39,793 nucleotides of DNA from Nitrospira bacterium HGW-Nitrospira-1 (GTDB taxonomy: Bacteria; Nitrospirota; Thermodesulfovibrionia; Thermodesulfovibrionales; UBA6898): the NCBI GenBank assembly GCA_002839535.1, contig PGYF01000013.1:5176-44968 (forward strand), in the 5' to 3' direction. This document shows positions 37,173 through 39,793 of this stretch, in pieces. Each line of letters opens with the position of its first letter. Within the stretch, counting starts at the first letter, position 1. A program made the position numbers and the translations under genes. The notes under the pieces were generated by a model. The model searched no databases and had not been told where the DNA came from. It saw only the letters and a program-made list of their open reading frames with translations.

Positions 37173-38108
37173 TTATCCCCTGGTATTATTTTTCAGCAGC
37201 ACGATCTTTTCTCTCATATCCTGTGGTATTTCACTCCTGAATTCCATATATTCCCCTGTTGTGGGATGGGTAAAACCGAGCAGTTCAGCATGGAGCATCT
37301 GACGTGGAAAGAGTATCTTTCCGCTCCCTCTCTCAATAGAAGTTTTTTTTCCGTATGTCTTGTCTCCGAGCACCGGATGACCGATTGATGCAAAATGCAC
37401 GCGTATCTGGTGCGTCCTGCCTGTCAAGAGCTTTGCCTCGATAAGGGTCGCGTCAGTGAGACTTTCTATCACCCTCCAGGTGGTGACCGCCTCTTTGCCT
37501 TTCCGAACCTTTGTGGACATCTTCTTTCTGTCGGAAGAAGACCTGCCGATCTTCAGGACTATTTCGCCGCTGACAGTTTTTAATGTTCCATAGATCAGCG
37601 CCTTATATTTTCTGTTTATCGATCTTTGTTTAAACTGCCCAACAAGATTGTAATATGCGCTGTCATCAAGCGCAACGACCATGACGCCGGAAGTATCTTT
37701 ATCCAGGCGATGCACAACGCCCGGCCTCAGCGGCCCTCCGACTGAGGCGAGTTTTTTGCTGTGATATGCGATCGCATTCAGAAGCGTTCCGCTGCTGTGG
37801 CCTGCCGCGGGATAGATGACCATATCAGGCGGTTTGTTTACCACGATAAGAAAATCATCGCTATACAGTATTTCAAGCGGTATATTCTCCGGCGCAAGTG
37901 TCCGGTCTTCGTCCGGGATTGTTATGGATATGGTGTCTCCATATTTTGTCTTGTAGTTGGGTTTGGTGGGGAGATGGTTAATCTGCACCAGGCCTTTTTC
38001 GATCAGGTGATGCACCTGGGAGCGGGTAATTCCTGACAACTCCGATGTCTGGACATCCACTCTTTTCCCTGCTTCTTCTATGCTGATCTGGAATTCGGTT
38101 TTTTTCAT
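37173..38108 (-). CDS. rluD: Ribosomal large subunit pseudouridine synthase (RluD family)
   Basis: S4-like N-terminus; PGVVHRLDKDTSGVMVVA; LLTGRTHQIRVHFASIGHPVLGDKTYG. Confidence 0.93.
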   Translation of the reverse strand: MKKTEFQISIEEAGKRVDVQTSELSGITRSQVHHLIEKGLVQINHLPTKPNYKTKYGDTISITIPDEDRTLAPENIPLEILYSDDFLIVVNKPPDMVIYPAAGHSSGTLLNAIAYHSKKLASVGGPLRPGVVHRLDKDTSGVMVVALDDSAYYNLVGQFKQRSINRKYKALIYGTLKTVSGEIVLKIGRSSSDRKKMSTKVRKGKEAVTTWRVIESLTDATLIEAKLLTGRTHQIRVHFASIGHPVLGDKTYGKKTSIERGSGKILFPRQMLHAELLGFTHPTTGEYMEFRSEIPQDMREKIVLLKNNTRG

Positions 38109-38362
38109 CTGAGGGTAATTTTACCTGAAATTATGATAAATTGGGGACTGCCTCATAAATTAATCTGACTGGAGCTTTATATTGATTGTAATGAATCAGT
38201 TATTTAAGATATGATTTTAATCAAGATTGCCAAAACAGGCAACTTGGTAGTTCAATCGTTACACAAACAATGAAAACAAATTACTAAAAAGAAGCAGCAA
38301 AAATAGCAAAAGCATTTACTCAAGTTTTAGGGTTTAAACTTGATAAAGCGCTGCTTGAAAAA

Positions 38363-38674
38363 ATGGATGCAACTGCAGTGGTTTCATTCAAGCCGTTAGC
38401 TAACTTATTGAAGAATAAGAGAACAGAAATTAACGGAGATTTAAGGGCTTTTTGCAAATCAAATGGTTTTACTCAATATAAGATTAAATATATTGAAGAA
38501 AGCAGTGTCAGAAATCTTGACAGGGATATATTGGCAAAGTACGTTAGAACAATCAACGCAGAAAAAGAGATGAAAGACTGGATTTTAAAGTATCCAAATG
38601 TTGCAAAGAAATACAAAATAGACACAATGATTGGGGATAGGTCCCTCAAAGCCAACCGCGCTAATCTTATATGA
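38363..38674 (+). CDS. Hypothetical protein, possibly the 3' part of a decayed gene
   Basis: ORF MDATAVVSFKPLANLLKNKRTEINGDLRAFCKSNGF...; upstream in-frame sequence stops after a plausible coding stretch. Confidence 0.45.
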   Translation: MDATAVVSFKPLANLLKNKRTEINGDLRAFCKSNGFTQYKIKYIEESSVRNLDRDILAKYVRTINAEKEMKDWILKYPNVAKKYKIDTMIGDRSLKANRANLI

Positions 38675-38703
38675 GGAGTAATCTTGGAGACAGGAGGTTA
38701 TCA

Positions 38704-38919
38704 ATGAAACTTACAGCAATTATTGAACGTGAAGGTGATGGATACGTATCACTGTGCCCGGAGTTAGATATCGCAAGCCAAGGGGATAGTGTCGAACAGG
38801 CCCGGGACAATCTTCGTGAAGCGTTGGAACTGTTTTTCGAGACTGCATCACCCGAGGAGGTAAAACAGCGACTTCACGACGAGGTTTTCGTTACCCAACT
38901 TGAGGTGGCACTTGGGTAA
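38704..38919 (+). CDS. hicB: HicB-like antitoxin
   Basis: MKLTAIIEREGDGYVSLCPELDIASQGDSVEQARDNLREALELFFE; ggaggt RBS upstream of ATG 38704. Confidence 0.88.
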   Translation: MKLTAIIEREGDGYVSLCPELDIASQGDSVEQARDNLREALELFFETASPEEVKQRLHDEVFVTQLEVALG

Positions 38920-39133
38920 GTTGCGTGTCCTTTCCGGGAAAGAGGTATGTGCCATCTTGACCAATCAAGGCTTTGAGCAAGTGCGCCAGCGCAGTAGCCA
39001 CATCGTAATGCAGAAGAAGTTACCCCGAGGTACGATAACTGTTCCTGTTCCAGACCATAATGAAATCCGAATTGGGACGCTGCAATCTATAATCCGCCAG
39101 TCAGGGCTGCCTCGAAGTGAATTTGAATTATAA
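38900..39133 (+). CDS. hicA: HicA-like mRNA interferase toxin
   Basis: LSGKEVCAILTNQGFEQVRQRSSHIVMQKKLPRGTITVPVPDHNEIRIGTLQSIIRQSGL (catalytic-type His in SSHIVM); start is a non-ATG codon. Confidence 0.88.
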   Translation: MRWHLGKLRVLSGKEVCAILTNQGFEQVRQRSSHIVMQKKLPRGTITVPVPDHNEIRIGTLQSIIRQSGLPRSEFEL

Positions 39134-39214
39134 CCACCTGGTGCCTAACACTTATAATGCCCTGCGCGCTTATAAATTAATCTGTTAAATTATTCATCCG
39201 CTTATAAAATAATC

Positions 39215-39249
39215 TTGACAAACATATAAATACATGGTCATATGATGAT
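39215..39249 (+). promoter_or_regulatory. Candidate promoter/operator for the ArsR-family regulator
   Basis: TTGACA at 39215 and AT-rich catggtcatatgatgatatg immediately before the ATG; possibly autoregulatory. Confidence 0.45.
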
Positions 39250-39654
39250 ATGAAAAAGATCCAAAAGATTATGGGCCTGCTCTCTGATAACGCCCGCCTG
39301 AGGATATTGATGCTTCTGATGAGCAGGGAATCATGCGTATGCCAGGTTATGGGTGTTCTCGGCATTTCGCAGCCCCTCGTGTCGAGGAATCTAAAACTCC
39401 TTGGCGATGTTGGTTTTCTGGAAGGACGGAAGGAAGGCAAGCTCGTCTTTTATTCAATGAAAAAAAAGATGGATGACTTCAACGCCGGAATAATCGGGTT
39501 ATTGAGAGAGACTTTAAGAGGCGACAGAATTTTATCAAAAGATATCAGGTCGCTTCGAGCCTGCGAGGAGTTTCAGAAAAAGTCGGGAAAGTGCGATATG
39601 AAGACTTTTTCTGAATATATGTCAAAGAGACGCGGAAAGGCGTCAAGAGTTTAG
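39250..39654 (+). CDS. ArsR/SmtB-family transcriptional regulator
   Basis: LSDNARLRILMLLMSRESCVCQVMGVLGISQPLVSRNLKLLGDVGFLEGRKEGKLVFYSM; CVC metal-site-like motif. Confidence 0.92.
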   Translation: MKKIQKIMGLLSDNARLRILMLLMSRESCVCQVMGVLGISQPLVSRNLKLLGDVGFLEGRKEGKLVFYSMKKKMDDFNAGIIGLLRETLRGDRILSKDIRSLRACEEFQKKSGKCDMKTFSEYMSKRRGKASRV

Positions 39655-39697
39655 CCCGCCTAATGCAGCAAGTGACGAGTAACAATGTCCCGGTTTT

Positions 39698-39793
39698 GTG
39701 AAGAACCCTGTGCCAAGAGCACAGGGCGTCAAAAGTCAAAACAAATTTATTCTGTCATTGTCCGGCTTGACCCCCGCATCAAGCATGCCCTCT
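39698..39793. repeat. Left portion of the composite repeat, cut by the window end
   Basis: 96 bp identical to 35128-35223; last 41 bp identical to positions 1-41. Confidence 0.9.

Overview
This 39.8 kb window looks like a bacterial chromosomal contig. Style and gene content suggest Nitrospirota or a relative, which is inference only. Most of it is ordinary housekeeping: argG, dprA-smg-topA, ccsA-hemA-hemC, rpsB-tsf-pyrH-frr, mqnB/mqnD, dapA-dapF-lysA, acnA, dapL-folK, pgi, rluD and tRNA-Lys. Five parts merit a second look. (1) An accessory island (about 12.74-18.87 kb) sits between mqnB and mqnD. It starts next to a MITE-like element and carries a tightly overlapping cassette: TIGR04255-type protein, HEAT-like protein, and a putative Cys/His hydrolase. 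The cassette runs directly into an HsdR_N-HsdM fusion, a RhuM-Fic/Doc fusion, a half-size HsdS and a DUF3024 protein. This is the best candidate for an undescribed system. (2) A Che/Pil-like operon (27.0-33.3 kb) has CheA-REC, CheW and response regulators, and a heme c/HAMP sensor, but no MCP signalling domain. (3) Short repeats sit in frame inside conserved genes (topA, hemC, dapF, mqnB). (4) A composite repeat bounded by hairpins has one full copy and two partial copies, and the two window ends share an identical 41 bp. (5) A truncated repeat is fused to a tRNA-Glu-like 3' remnant behind tRNA-Lys. topA also carries an apparent -1 frameshift before its zinc-finger region. All family calls are from reading the sequence; no searches were run.
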